Part shown: in pieces, positions 1-7,094 of the stretch
Layout: every line of letters starts with the position of its first letter
Position numbering within the stretch: position 1 is the first letter of the stretch
From: Acropora yongei
Lineage: Eukaryota > Cnidaria > Anthozoa > Scleractinia > Acroporidae
NCBI GenBank assembly: GCA_014634225.1
Contig: BLFN01000084.1
Coordinates: forward strand, 244,311-254,310
Length of the DNA: 10,000 nt
Direction of reading: 5' to 3'
Notes under the pieces: generated by a model
Seen by the model: only the letters and a program-made list of their open reading frames with translations
Databases searched by the model: none
What the model was told of the DNA's origin: nothing
Program-made: the position numbers and the translations under genes

Positions 1-86
1 TTAATAATTGTGAAGCTTAAGGACTAGGATGTGTTTTGACTCTGCCAATTTACAGGGGACGGGAGCAGCACGGAAACGGGCGGGAG

Positions 87-138
87 GCGGGAGATAAAGG
101 TACGGGAAGCGGGAGAGTAAGGTACGGGAGGCGGGAGG
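87..138 (+). repeat. G-rich 22-bp tandem repeat, about 2.4 copies
   Basis: Units at 87-108 and 109-130 (GCGGGAGATAAAGGTACGGG type) are followed by a partial third. The surrounding 58-138 is rich in GGG runs and is followed at 145-162 by C-runs. The strand asymmetry is striking against AT-rich flanks. No gene is visible. Confidence 0.75.
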
Positions 139-585
139 TTCTGACCCCCCTGTCCCCCCCCACTTTTTAAGACGACGACAACCGTTGAAGACATCGAAAC
201 TGCTTTTCCCTTAGCTTTTCACTCCTCCAACTTTGACCAACAATTTAAAAAATTCATTGAAACGAGAAAAACAAATCATTTGTGACACTTTCTTCCAATA
301 TAATTGAAGTTTCTTTCTTGCAAATATAGACCTTAAAAATCCACATACGACCTTAACAACCGAAGAACCTGAAACTGAATTGAGTCTTCATCCATCTTTG
401 TTTAGTTGTAAATGCCCGCAGGTTTGTTTGGGAAAGCAACTGCTGACTGCCTTGAAAACAAGTCTCGAACTAGATAGGAGTTTCGGGATTTCTAGGCATC
501 ACGACTCAGCCAAAATCCATGTTATAGGTTGAGAACTGTTCTCTGATTTCGGGGTAATATTCAAGACTTCGTCCGGCAACGCCAA
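139..585. other. Non-coding, nothing recognised
   Basis: AT-rich after the C-runs at 145-162, with stops in all frames apart from the tail of a fortuitous minus-strand frame. I searched for a first exon of gene 1 (short acidic N-terminus, one TM, W-x-G-I before a donor) and did not find one. Confidence 0.5.
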
Positions 586-673
586 CAATCTCGTTCCCAG
601 AGCCTACGTTACCCAGCGAACGGGAAATGGATGTATCCTTGGTGCTGGATCGCAGCCTCTGGGAACGAGATTG
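586..673. repeat. 17-bp perfect inverted repeat with 54-bp spacer
   Basis: CAATCTCGTTCCCAGAG (586-602) and its exact reverse complement (657-673) flank a 54-bp spacer. Open frames run through it on both strands (631-888 plus, 506-760 minus) but match no family I know, so neither is called a gene. The arms may be ends of an unidentified repeat. Confidence 0.7.
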
Positions 674-1289
674 ACGGTTTATTGCTCTCTCAGGCATGCG
701 TGGTCGTTTTTCCGCCATGTTACGACTGTCGGAAACGACTTCGCTGGACCACGGGGACATACCCGCTGGATTTGTTCGAGTTTTGGTCAGCGGTATATCG
801 CTCTAGACTAAAGTTTTTTCGCGCCATTTTATTGCATTTCGATGCCAAGTTGCGGTATTATGTTGTGGGTGTTCGTACTTCTCCGTAGGGAAGGGCTATT
901 TGCCATTGCCCAGTGGCTTTGAATGGTTTTTGTTTGTCACGGAAAACAATTCCTCGGGAGTCGACCCACGGGGAAGCAACTGATTAGTGCATTTACAGAT
1001 GTTTCTTATGGCGTTTCGGCGAACTGTGAAGCCTTCGTCAGTTACGTGGACGTTTTGGTGTTATAACGCGTGATATGAATTTTTAAGATGACGTTGCTCG
1101 AGCGGTACTGATACGCGTGACCATAGAGATTGTTTCTGAAAGAATTCTGAGTAAAGGTCATTCCACTGAAATAGAACCTGCGCTGATGTTTTTGTCAAAC
1201 TTTGCCTATCGATTTTTTTATATTATAGGAACTTAAATTTTGAAATAAGAGGTCCCCGTACTCATTTAGAAGCAGCAGCACATAGTTTA
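674..1289. other. Non-coding, apart from the 1009-1045 motif
   Basis: A plus-strand open frame continues to 888 without recognisable domains. The remainder shows no exon-like segment with flanking splice signals and no gene 1 first exon. Confidence 0.45.
1009..1045 (-). repeat. Penelope-associated 'CTGACGAAGGC...GCCGAAAC' motif
   Basis: On the minus strand this reads CTGACGAAGGCTTCACAGTT followed by CGCCGAAACGCC. I recall this type of block from the 3' regions of Penelope-like elements. It has the hammerhead-like order CTGANGA - stem - GAAA. It is separated from the coding remnant by about 460 bp and may belong to it or to a second fragment. Confidence 0.4.
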
Positions 1290-1338
1290 CACCCCAATAA
1301 ATCAAGTGAGCTATGATCATCGCAGTTATGAACGCAAA

Positions 1339-1376
<38 letters not shown>

Positions 1377-1504
1377 ACTAACGGGGTTCAACCCCAGGTC
1401 CAGCCGTAAAGAACTAAAAAGCCACCATTTTCTAATACGCGCGCGCTAGTCACGCGTGAAATTGTGCGCAGTAGAGATGCGCAATGCAGTACTGGGGAAT
1501 GACC
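1290..1504 (-). mobile_element. Probable 3' untranslated tail of the Penelope-like remnant
   Basis: Downstream of the endonuclease stop, the minus strand is CpG-rich (1438-1485) and then carries two compact palindromes: GGGGTTCAACCCC (1383-1395) and CCTGA-n5-TCAGG (1360-1374). After that comes AT-richer DNA to about 1300. I recall very similar tails in coral repeats, but the left boundary is not defined by anything in the sequence. It holds no coding potential. Confidence 0.4.
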
Positions 1505-2059
1505 TCAACAGTGTGCCAAACACTTATAGACTGCAGGAATGATGAAATGGTCATTCCCAGCGTTCGCATCTTTCACAGACATCCAAGCTTCAAGGTAAAG
1601 CTGTGGGATGGTAATGTCTGGCGATCTTAGCATTGTCAAAGTCCATCTGAGGATAGCATTGGTCTCAACCTTGGAATTTTCATCGAAACTCAATACAGCC
1701 TTTTCGTGCTTAGATAGCTGGGTCCTCAGTAATCTTTCTGTCTGTCCATGGTATACAAAATCGCATTGTCTGCAATTGATTTTGTACACTATTCCAGATA
1801 ATGGACGGTCGGTTTTATCTTACTGCTTGGGACGTGGAAAAATGCTGTTGATGATTTTTTGCGGCTTGTACGAAACCTAGATCTGTTGTTGTTTTAATAA
1901 GCGACCAATTCTTTCAGAGACTCCTTGAGCATACGGAAGCACTACAAAACCTTTCATTGTGGGTTTGGTGGTCAACGCTTTTTTACACTCACTGATAGAA
2001 GAGGATGGGTAGTTATTTCCTCTGAGTGCCGCTTTCACTCTTCGTGTTTCCTCTAAAGG
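1505..2059 (-). pseudogene. Penelope-like element: C-terminal reverse-transcriptase linker and GIY-YIG endonuclease remnant
   Basis: One minus-strand frame runs 185 codons from 2059 to the stop at 1505, interrupted only by TAG (1877-1879) and TAA (1820-1822), with no frameshift. The first part (ALRGNNYPSS, then FVVLPYAQGVSERIGRLLK) matches what I know of the segment between RT thumb and endonuclease in Penelope-like elements. Then PLSGIVYKINCRQC and FVYHGQTERLL mark the GIY-YIG core with its cysteine pair. LYLEAWMS carries the expected catalytic Glu and DANAGNDH the expected Asn. The usual R in the L-x-T-R helix is Q here (LRTQ). The RT palm and fingers are missing upstream, so the copy is 5'-truncated, as is typical of target-primed insertion. 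It is an inactive remnant unrelated to the flanking genes. Confidence 0.75.
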
Positions 2060-2503
2060 CGGAAAATGAGGCGAATCACACGATCATGAGACAAGGCTTA
2101 CGAGCATGAGGCAATTTTTTCATGTTTCCATTGGCCTTTGTTTCAATTGATGAGCTTGTACGTCATGTTTTCGTGCCCATGTGATATCAAACGTTTCGCG
2201 ACCATAATCTGGAACGGTTATCTGGCCTTGAATTATGAAAGGGCATGAAGAAATAATTTTCATACAGACACCGTTAAATTTCAAGGTTTCTCTTGAAATT
2301 TTAGTTTCCACGCAGTTAAGAGAAAATGAAAAATTCTCTTTACTTTTTCTGTCAATTATTTCTCCAAGTCCTTGCATCGAATTTTAAAACTTTCCAACCT
2401 TTGTAGACATGAACATAAGATTATAATTCTCAAGTACGTTTGTACAACAAAAAGCAATTGATCTCTTGCTAATAAGCTATTTATCAAATACTTTTCGTTA
2501 CAG
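2060..2503. other. Upstream flank of first visible exon, nothing recognised
   Basis: It holds a minus-strand open frame (2120-2377) with no recognisable motif. It does not continue the Penelope-like frame, so the remnant appears to end near 2059. Presumably this is intron 1 of gene 1. Confidence 0.45.
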
Positions 2504-2560
2504 CTATTGATCATCACCGTACTGGGGGTCTTGACATGGTTGAAGAGAAATAAAACTGTG
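2504..2560 (+). CDS. Gene 1 exon: second transmembrane helix
   Basis: This 57-nt exon of 19 codons starts after the acceptor TTTTCGTTACAG and ends at the strong donor GTAAGT. It translates to a hydrophobic run (LLIITVLGVLTWL) followed by KRNKTV. In CD20-like proteins a positively charged turn after TM2 faces the cytosol, so this exon fits TM2 plus the intracellular turn. Both ends are phase 0, the same phase as the 3' end of gene 2 exon 1 at 8594. The joined reading 'LWSGIG' plus 'LLIITVLG' recreates the family's W-x-G-I stretch at the start of TM2. It is too short to be found by ORF length alone. Support comes from the splice signals, hydrophobicity and frame continuity with the next exon. 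Confidence 0.75.
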
Positions 2561-5245
2561 GTAAGTTAGTAATACCAGAAGAGCAGAAATGTTCCAAACC
2601 GCGTCGTCGGTAGACTGCTAGTATTAGAGAGCTTCAGATTCTAGGACGAGAACGAGTACGAGTACGAGATTTTCACATACAACAGCATTGAGCGCGCGCA
2701 AATTAGCGTCAGTTGGCGGGTAAAACGTGATGCCGTCGTCATTTTAGTATGAGGTTTTGCAAAAATGTCGTGTCAAAACAAGTCAAGAGCACAGTCGCAG
2801 TTTTGGCATTTTTCGATGAACGTAAAGGCTCAGTTACCAGCAATAAGAATACTTGAGCAACCTATACTGCTAACGAAGAGTAATATTAATCATCTGGGTT
2901 ATAAATTTTCTAAGTATTTTTCCTAAAAACGGGTAGTAAAATTTCGTCCTCGTCCTTGTCCTAGAATCTAATTTAGGCGACAAACACCCGTCGCGCGAGA
3001 CTCAGAGGACACACGCCACACGGGAGCACCGCGTGTCCTCCGGTCGCGCGCGATGCATGTATTTATCATTCGCCGAAAATAGAGACTACTCGAGGCCTCC
3101 GTGGTTGGTATTTTGATGCCGCTCTTTTCTTGCAGATGGTTTTCTACCTGGTGATGTGCATCCTGTGGTTTATCGTGTCGATTGTTCAGGTCATCATTGC
3201 CTTCATTTTTTGGGTTGTCTGGGCTTTCATCCGCGCAGTTATTGAAACTAAATGTGATCAGGTTGGAGATCGCTGCCATTGCACTACAGAAAAGCAAGAA
3301 CCTATTACAGGTAAATGAAAAGAAACTGTGAGCTCCTGTACAATTTTCTTACAATATCGAAGCAATTATTGACAGTCTCGTGTTGATCTGTAGACTAGCC
3401 TCTTTATAGCAAGCTAATCAGCTTCAACCATCCGTACTTTGATTGATGTGGCCCTTTGGGCCCCAGTAGAGCATTCTGTAATGACAAAAACAGCACTGGT
3501 TTGTATTAATCCGTTTTCCCAACTATCATTTCACAACCACAGTTCACAACTGCAGTGACATCAAGACCATTGAGAGTTGTTTCCTTGCTATAATGATCTT
3601 GGCGGGTTTCTCTTGCATTTTGACTCTGGCTGGCTCCATCGTTGGCTGCATGGGCACTTGTTGTGCGCGCCCACAGGTAATTTCGAAGGACATGTACACA
3701 GAGGCAGCATGCATTTGAAAGGTTGGGGGCTGGACTGAGTGAGCCCAGGCCCCTCCCCTTTCGAGAGCTTGTAACGCTGGCTGTGCAGTGGGTGGTATTC
3801 CTTTTACCATTAGGTGCGGTTACACACACCAAGGTAAATGCCATTTTTCAAGGTAAATTATACCCCGGTACCTCACAGTTGTGCTGTAGCAAACCGTGTT
3901 AACCAGCGGTCACACGTTACTAAGGTTACCGAGGTAAAAGGAAATGACACGCAATTCATTGGAGGGAATTTAATCACAACTTCAACGCAGTATCCTAATT
4001 GGCTCTTGTACCTCGCGCATCAAAACACCCTTCCAACTTACCACTTTAAATGTCATAGGCGCTTCGTCTGATCTTTATGAAGTATCCATGGATGTTTAAC
4101 ACGGGACACTTACCCCGGGAAACGTCAGTCACACTGCTAAATACAGTTTACCGTGGTAAAAGAGCAATTTGCCACGGTAAAAGTGCCCTGTGTAACTGTA
4201 CCTATTATGAGCGTTAAATAACTTATTGGCGCTAAATTTCAACGTCAAACAGTGAATTCACAAGTGAAATAATGAAGTTGCCATGGCAACGTTTTTCAAC
4301 GCCTGTTTTTCAACGCCTGTTCATGTGAGCGTAAATTGTCAACCTTGATCGGGGGCGGAAGCTGAATAACGAATAACGGGATTAAACAAATAATGAATAT
4401 TTAGGTTTGGGAAATTCTGAATTATGAATAATGAATAATCAACAAGAACTACTAGGAATAACTAGAAGAACTACTCATAAACAATTGAAAGAAACAGCCA
4501 AAGAATAGTGAATAATCGAGGTCCAACTATTCAGCTTCCACCCCCGGTCCATGATGTGAAAGGTGATCAAATGGTATACTCATAAAATTAAGGAGAATTT
4601 CCACGCGCATGCGAGAGCAGTGGAGAACACGCGGATGAAACTATTTTCAAATTTCACTCGTTACTTTTTGATTCCATAAAGTAATTTGCCACACTATATG
4701 TTATATTTAGATCCTAGCCATGATGATGATGAGATTGAGGCGTTTCTTTGATTCATTTAACCTGGGAGAGTTGTCCTTTATTCTGAGAACCACATTTCGC
4801 CCCTATGATAAATTTCATGATAACGAGATCTCTTTCTCGCTTTTTCGCATCCCGAGCCTCCCTCGAACTAGGGAGTTATACATGTCCTGAACCTTACGTT
4901 TGTAGTAAGTCCTCTTACGCAAATCTGTCGGAAGGAGAACATAAATGGTTAAAAGGCATCCCGAATCCTTATGAAAACTAAGTTGATTCTTCCTATGAAT
5001 AGTAGGAATAACAGTAGCAGTAAAAATTGTAATAGCACTAATATGATGTTTTCATTCTGCAGCCACAAGGTGTGGTCGTTGTGCAGCAGCCAGGATATTC
5101 TATGAACGTAACAACCACCCAGCAGATGGGTTACGGGCCCGCGACTCAGCAGATGGGTTACGGGCCCGCGACTCAGCAGATGGGTTACGGGCCCGCGGCT
5201 GAGGGTGCTCCTCCTCCAGATTATGGGATGCCTCAAAAGATGTAA
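2504..5245 (+). CDS. Gene 1: MS4A/CD20-like four-transmembrane protein, last four exons (spliced, 5' partial)
   Basis: Join of 2504-2560, 3136-3310, 3543-3676 and 5063-5245, ending in TAA. Every intron is GT-AG, and the phases (0, 1, 0) keep one frame for 182 residues. Seen in order: TM2 (LLIITVLGVLTWL), basic turn KRNK, a long TM3, a loop with five cysteines, TM4, and a 60-plus-residue tail rich in Q, G, P and Y. Known of the family: MS4A/CD20 proteins have four TM helices, a W-x-G-I motif before TM2 and cytoplasmic ends, and are usually 200-270 residues. Adding a first exon of about 49 codons, as in gene 2, gives about 231. The tetraspanin CCG signature is absent. The likely site is the plasma or an endosomal membrane; ligand and function are unknown. 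The first exon was not found in 1-2503. A MARVEL-like or unnamed tetraspan family is the alternative. Confidence 0.8.
2636..2969. mobile_element. MITE-like element with 24-bp imperfect terminal inverted repeats
   Basis: The left end AGATTCTAGGACGAGAACGA is mirrored at the right end, whose reverse complement begins AGATTCTAGGACAAGGACGA; about 21 of 24 positions match. The body is 334 bp with no coding frame. I recall near-identical sequences as a common coral repeat. No clear target-site duplication is visible. It lies in the intron between the TM2 and TM3 exons of gene 1. Confidence 0.75.
2991..3053. repeat. CpG-rich imperfect inverted repeat
   Basis: GAGGACAC (3005-3012) pairs with GTGTCCTC (3033-3040) across a 20-nt loop, and outer TCGCGCGA (2991-2998) pairs with TCGCGCGCGA (3044-3053). 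It sits in the same gene 1 intron, about 20 bp right of the MITE-like element, in an otherwise AT-rich setting. Confidence 0.6.
3136..3310 (+). CDS. Gene 1 exon: third transmembrane helix and start of cysteine-rich loop
   Basis: The acceptor is a good polypyrimidine tract (CTCTTTTCTTGCAG) and the donor is GTAAATG. The exon has 175 nt, enters in phase 0 and leaves after the first base of a codon. Residues 1-32 are almost wholly hydrophobic, with several Trp, and form TM3; this is longer than a single 21-residue helix needs. After IETK comes a cysteine-rich segment with C-x6-C-x-C spacing (CDQVGDRCHC), then a polar stretch ending at PIT. By topology this is the second extracellular or lumenal loop, where disulfides would form. 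The in-frame ATG at the exon start is an internal Met, not a start, because it directly follows the acceptor. Confidence 0.82.
3543..3676 (+). CDS. Gene 1 exon: end of loop and fourth transmembrane helix
   Basis: The acceptor is TTTCACAACCACAG and the donor is GTAATT. The exon has 134 nt; its first two bases complete the valine codon split from 3310, and it ends in phase 0. It reads VHNCSDIKTIESC, which adds two more loop cysteines and a possible N-glycosylation sequon (NCS). Then comes TM4 (FLAIMILAGFSCILTLAGSI), then VGCMGTCC and ARPQ at the cytosolic boundary. The juxtamembrane C-x3-CC is a plausible palmitoylation site, which is inference. The 232-nt intron before it contains nothing I recognise. 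Longer open frames on the opposite strand here are shadows of this exon. Confidence 0.82.
3811..4204. mobile_element. MITE-like element with TA-flanked inverted ends
   Basis: The ends are inverted copies: left GGTGCGGTTACACA (from 3813), right TGTGTAACTGTACC (to 4202), differing at two positions and flanked by TA on both sides, as expected for Tc1/mariner-type insertion. Near the right end is a perfect 10-bp internal palindrome: TTTACCGTGG (4147-4156) with CCACGGTAAA (4172-4181). The + strand open frame at 3838-4071 lies wholly inside and looks fortuitous. It is in the last intron of gene 1. Confidence 0.65.
4277..4290. promoter_or_regulatory. Perfect RFX X-box palindrome in last intron of gene 1
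   Basis: GTTGCCATGGCAAC is a perfect 14-bp palindrome and equals the optimal full RFX site. It lies in unique-looking DNA between two inverted-repeat elements in the last intron, and is directly followed by a duplicated 14-bp unit. It could be an intronic enhancer or part of a repeat. Confidence 0.6.
4291..4318 (+). repeat. 14-bp tandem duplication
   Basis: GTTTTTCAACGCCT occurs twice head to tail (4291-4304 and 4305-4318) directly beside the RFX-like palindrome. Confidence 0.9.
4346..4550. mobile_element. Short inverted-repeat element with GAATAA-rich body
   Basis: The ends are inverted copies: left CGGGGGCGGAAGCTGAATA (4350-4368) and right TATTCAGCTTCCACCCCCG (4528-4546), with further partial matching outward to 4346 and 4550. 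The body is made of variants of GAATAA/TGAATAAT, giving a strongly A-rich strand. About 205 bp, no coding frame, no clear target duplication. It lies in the last intron of gene 1. Confidence 0.65.
5063..5245 (+). CDS. Gene 1 last exon: repeat-bearing cytoplasmic tail
   Basis: The acceptor is TTTTCATTCTGCAG and the stop codon is TAA at 5243-5245. The exon has 60 codons, no hydrophobic segment and a strong bias to Q, G, P, Y and V. It opens PQGVVVVQQPGYSMNVTTT, then has three copies of the 9-residue unit QQMGYGPAT (the last ends in A), then AEGAPPPDYGMPQKM. PPDY at 5213-5224 matches PPxY, the ligand of WW domains including those of NEDD4-family ubiquitin ligases. Low-complexity Q/G/P/Y tails are common in small tetraspan trafficking proteins. 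The opposite-strand open frame here is a shadow produced by the repeat. Confidence 0.85.
   Translation, partial: PQGVVVVQQPGYSMNVTTTQQMGYGPATQQMGYGPATQQMGYGPAAEGAPPPDYGMPQKM
5120..5200 (+). repeat. Coding minisatellite, 27 bp x 3
   Basis: Three head-to-tail 27-bp units begin CAGCAGATGGGTTACGGG and end CCCGCGACT. Copies 1 and 2 are identical; copy 3 differs by one base (ACT to GCT). The unit is a multiple of three, so copy changes keep the frame and add or remove 9 residues of the tail. Near-identity at silent positions suggests a recent duplication rather than long-standing protein-level selection. Confidence 0.95.
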
Positions 5246-5386
5246 AACATCGAATGGTTCCAAAGTCTCAACTGATACTTTGTCTAGCTTTATCTTTTAG
5301 ATTAGTTGCTTAATTCGCAGTCGTTTGCATGCTTGTTCTGTTTGGAATTGGTTAGAAGCGAAACGGTTTTGTCATTTTTTCAGAAC

Positions 5387-5392
5387 ATTAAA
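5387..5392 (+). terminator. Candidate proximal poly(A) signal of gene 1
   Basis: ATTAAA, the commonest variant hexamer, lies 142 nt after the stop. It is preceded by a T-rich stretch and followed within about 20-45 nt by G/T-rich sequence (GAGTGGGCGTTTTT). It would give a short 3' UTR of about 165 nt. Confidence 0.55.
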
Positions 5393-6306
5393 ACGTTTTT
5401 CTTTGAGCTAGTCTGTCGAGTGGGCGTTTTTCAGCCTACGAAAAAAGCATGAACGTTGTCTTCCATATTGTTTCCTCCCCCTCTCGTGACGTAGTGTCGA
5501 CCTAATCAGTTGACTCGTTCAGTTAGTCGAGCACTGATCTTGCAAGAGGAATTGGTCTAAGTCCCCAGCCAGATAAACGATCATTCTAGGTCTTAAAGTA
5601 GCCTGTGGGGAATACACAATTGTACGAACATTGGCAAATAAGAAGACATTTCTTTTCGGATGTGGATCAGAGACAAAATCACCCGTCCAATAACAGACTA
5701 TTTTCAATTGCGCGAAACTAGAACCTTCTCAATGATGGCATGGTTTACTGAGATTTTCTTCATCTCGTCTACAAGCGCGAATGGTTGGTCTGTGTTCGGC
5801 TTACATGAACTAAACTTTCAGAGGCAAGCTGCCTCTCCAAAGTTTGTACATGATGGAAACTAAAACACAATTGAGCCATTGACACTTCAAAGTGAGTTCC
5901 TGCTGAAATACCACTGAAAAACGCAGTAATCAAATTTCCCCGGAATTGCCTTAACTCGGAGGTCCAGATAGGTGAACTTCTGTCAAATGTGTTTTGGTTG
6001 TTTTGTTTTTTTATTCTCTAGCATTTTTGGATCATGAGGTGTATTAGCGACGGACTATGTTATTCATTTTATTCACTTTTTATCAGCATATCTTGAAGTA
6101 GTAATTGATCACTATCTGGCTTGATTAGTACTTTTTTACGAGGCCACATTTGGCTTGAAGTTGTTATAGTGCTTGGTTTCTTTTTGGACTTCTTTGTTCT
6201 TATTTCAAAGTCGTCGCTAGGATGTATTTAGTGCTGCCAAATTATTCGATGTGGCTCTATTAGTTCTTAGGCAATGTTTTCGTGTCACTAGTTACGTTCA
6301 TATGAT

Positions 6307-6312
6307 AATAAA
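6307..6312 (+). terminator. Candidate distal poly(A) signal
   Basis: A canonical AATAAA at the end of a T-rich stretch (5950-6300) is followed by a G/T-rich element (TTGTTTAAAATGGTTGTG). It could end a 1.1-kb 3' UTR of gene 1, or be a chance match in AT-rich DNA. A further AATAAA at 6403-6408 lies inside an inverted-repeat element and is less likely. Confidence 0.35.
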
Positions 6313-6353
6313 CTTGTACGGAAACTGTTGTTTAAAATGGTTGTGTTTATGGC

Positions 6354-6675
6354 GATAATGTGGGCGTATGGAAAAGCCGGAATCCGGAAAACGAACCTGA
6401 CAAATAAATGAACGTTTCAAGTTGGGAAGTATGATTGACATCAATACGCCTCCTCCCTTCTATCTGCATGCCTCGCAAAATGGATGATATACGGAGCCCT
6501 TTTGAGAAAAGGTACAAGTATAAAGAGCATAGTAGTTGCCATTCTTTTCAGTTAAATGATGTTCTCATTAAACAAAACATATTTGCTTTTGTTTGTAGGT
6601 CGCCTCAAAGGGGCGCTGGAAAACCAGGAAATCTGGAAAATCCGGATTCCTGCTTTTCCATACGCCCGATGATGT
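6354..6675. mobile_element. MITE-like element with 27-bp inverted ends and 8-bp near target duplication
   Basis: The left arm 6362-6388 (GGGCGTATGGAAAAGC start) and right arm 6641-6667 are reverse complements at 26 of 27 positions. Flanks are GATAATGT (6354-6361) and GATGATGT (6668-6675), seven of eight matching. An 8-bp duplication is the size made by hAT and P-type transposases. Body about 250 bp, non-coding; overlapping open frames on both strands are fortuitous. It lies between the two genes. Confidence 0.75.
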
Positions 6676-7034
6676 TGATGATGGCGACGATGAAGGGTGA
6701 CGTGTCATCGAGTCATGAAGTATAACCAGTGCTACAGTAAAGCTAACTGCAGCTCCGCTCCAATGAAACTCATCCTGCATGGTGCTTGACAGTTGACTAC
6801 TGCTACGATGACGAGGAGTTTCGTAGCCAGGATAATTTTTCAACCGAAGCACTATTTTAAAAGATGCGCTAGAATCGAATTTAGGATACTGACAACAGCG
6901 AACACTGCGCTGTCAATCAGATATTGAACATGTAAATTATCTTCTTTTTTAATCGGATTGTAACGGGGGCAGCGATTATTTTCAGGGTACTAAATTTATT
7001 AAATACATAGGCGGAAAAAGAGACCAGAAATTCC

Positions 7035-7056
7035 AACCGAGGGGAGTGCCTCGGTT
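7035..7056. repeat. 8-bp hairpin
   Basis: AACCGAGG (7035-7042) and CCTCGGTT (7049-7056) are separated by a six-base loop (GGAGTG). No T-run follows, so it is not called a terminator. Function unknown. Confidence 0.5.
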
Positions 7057-7094
7057 CTCTTCACATTGGCTACGGGCCTGACAAGCACACATAA

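Larger units (their letters stand above)
5246..6353 (+). other. Gene 1 3' UTR and downstream flank
   Basis: The first 150 nt are 3' UTR up to the proximal poly(A) signal. 5500-5880 has short open frames on both strands with no secure family match. 5950-6300 is T-rich and looks like UTR or AT-rich spacer. Confidence 0.4.

Noticed and set aside
631..888. 85-codon plus-strand frame considered as the missing first exon of gene 1.
   Set aside because: No acidic N-terminus, TM segment or W-x-G-I followed by a donor; it does not match gene 2 exon 1.
2120..2377. 85-codon minus-strand open frame upstream of the Penelope-like remnant.
   Set aside because: No reverse-transcriptase motif and no continuity with the remnant's frame.
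3506..3844. Two long minus-strand open frames (112 and 88 codons).
   Set aside because: They are antisense to the TM4 exon and its intron, with no domains; the plus-strand exon is supported by splice sites and frame continuity.
3838..4071. 77-codon plus-strand open frame.
   Set aside because: It lies entirely within the TA-flanked inverted-repeat element in the last intron of gene 1 and has no recognisable domain.
4949..5263. 104-codon minus-strand open frame with GPVTHLLSR repeats.
   Set aside because: Shadow of gene 1's last exon; its repeats are the reverse reading of the 27-bp coding minisatellite.
5574..5693. Short plus-strand stretch (LKVACGEYTIVRTLANKK, then FLFGCGSE) faintly like an RCC1 repeat.
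   Set aside because: It is bounded by stops, the conserved His is missing, there is no second repeat, and the other strand is open too. Probably chance.
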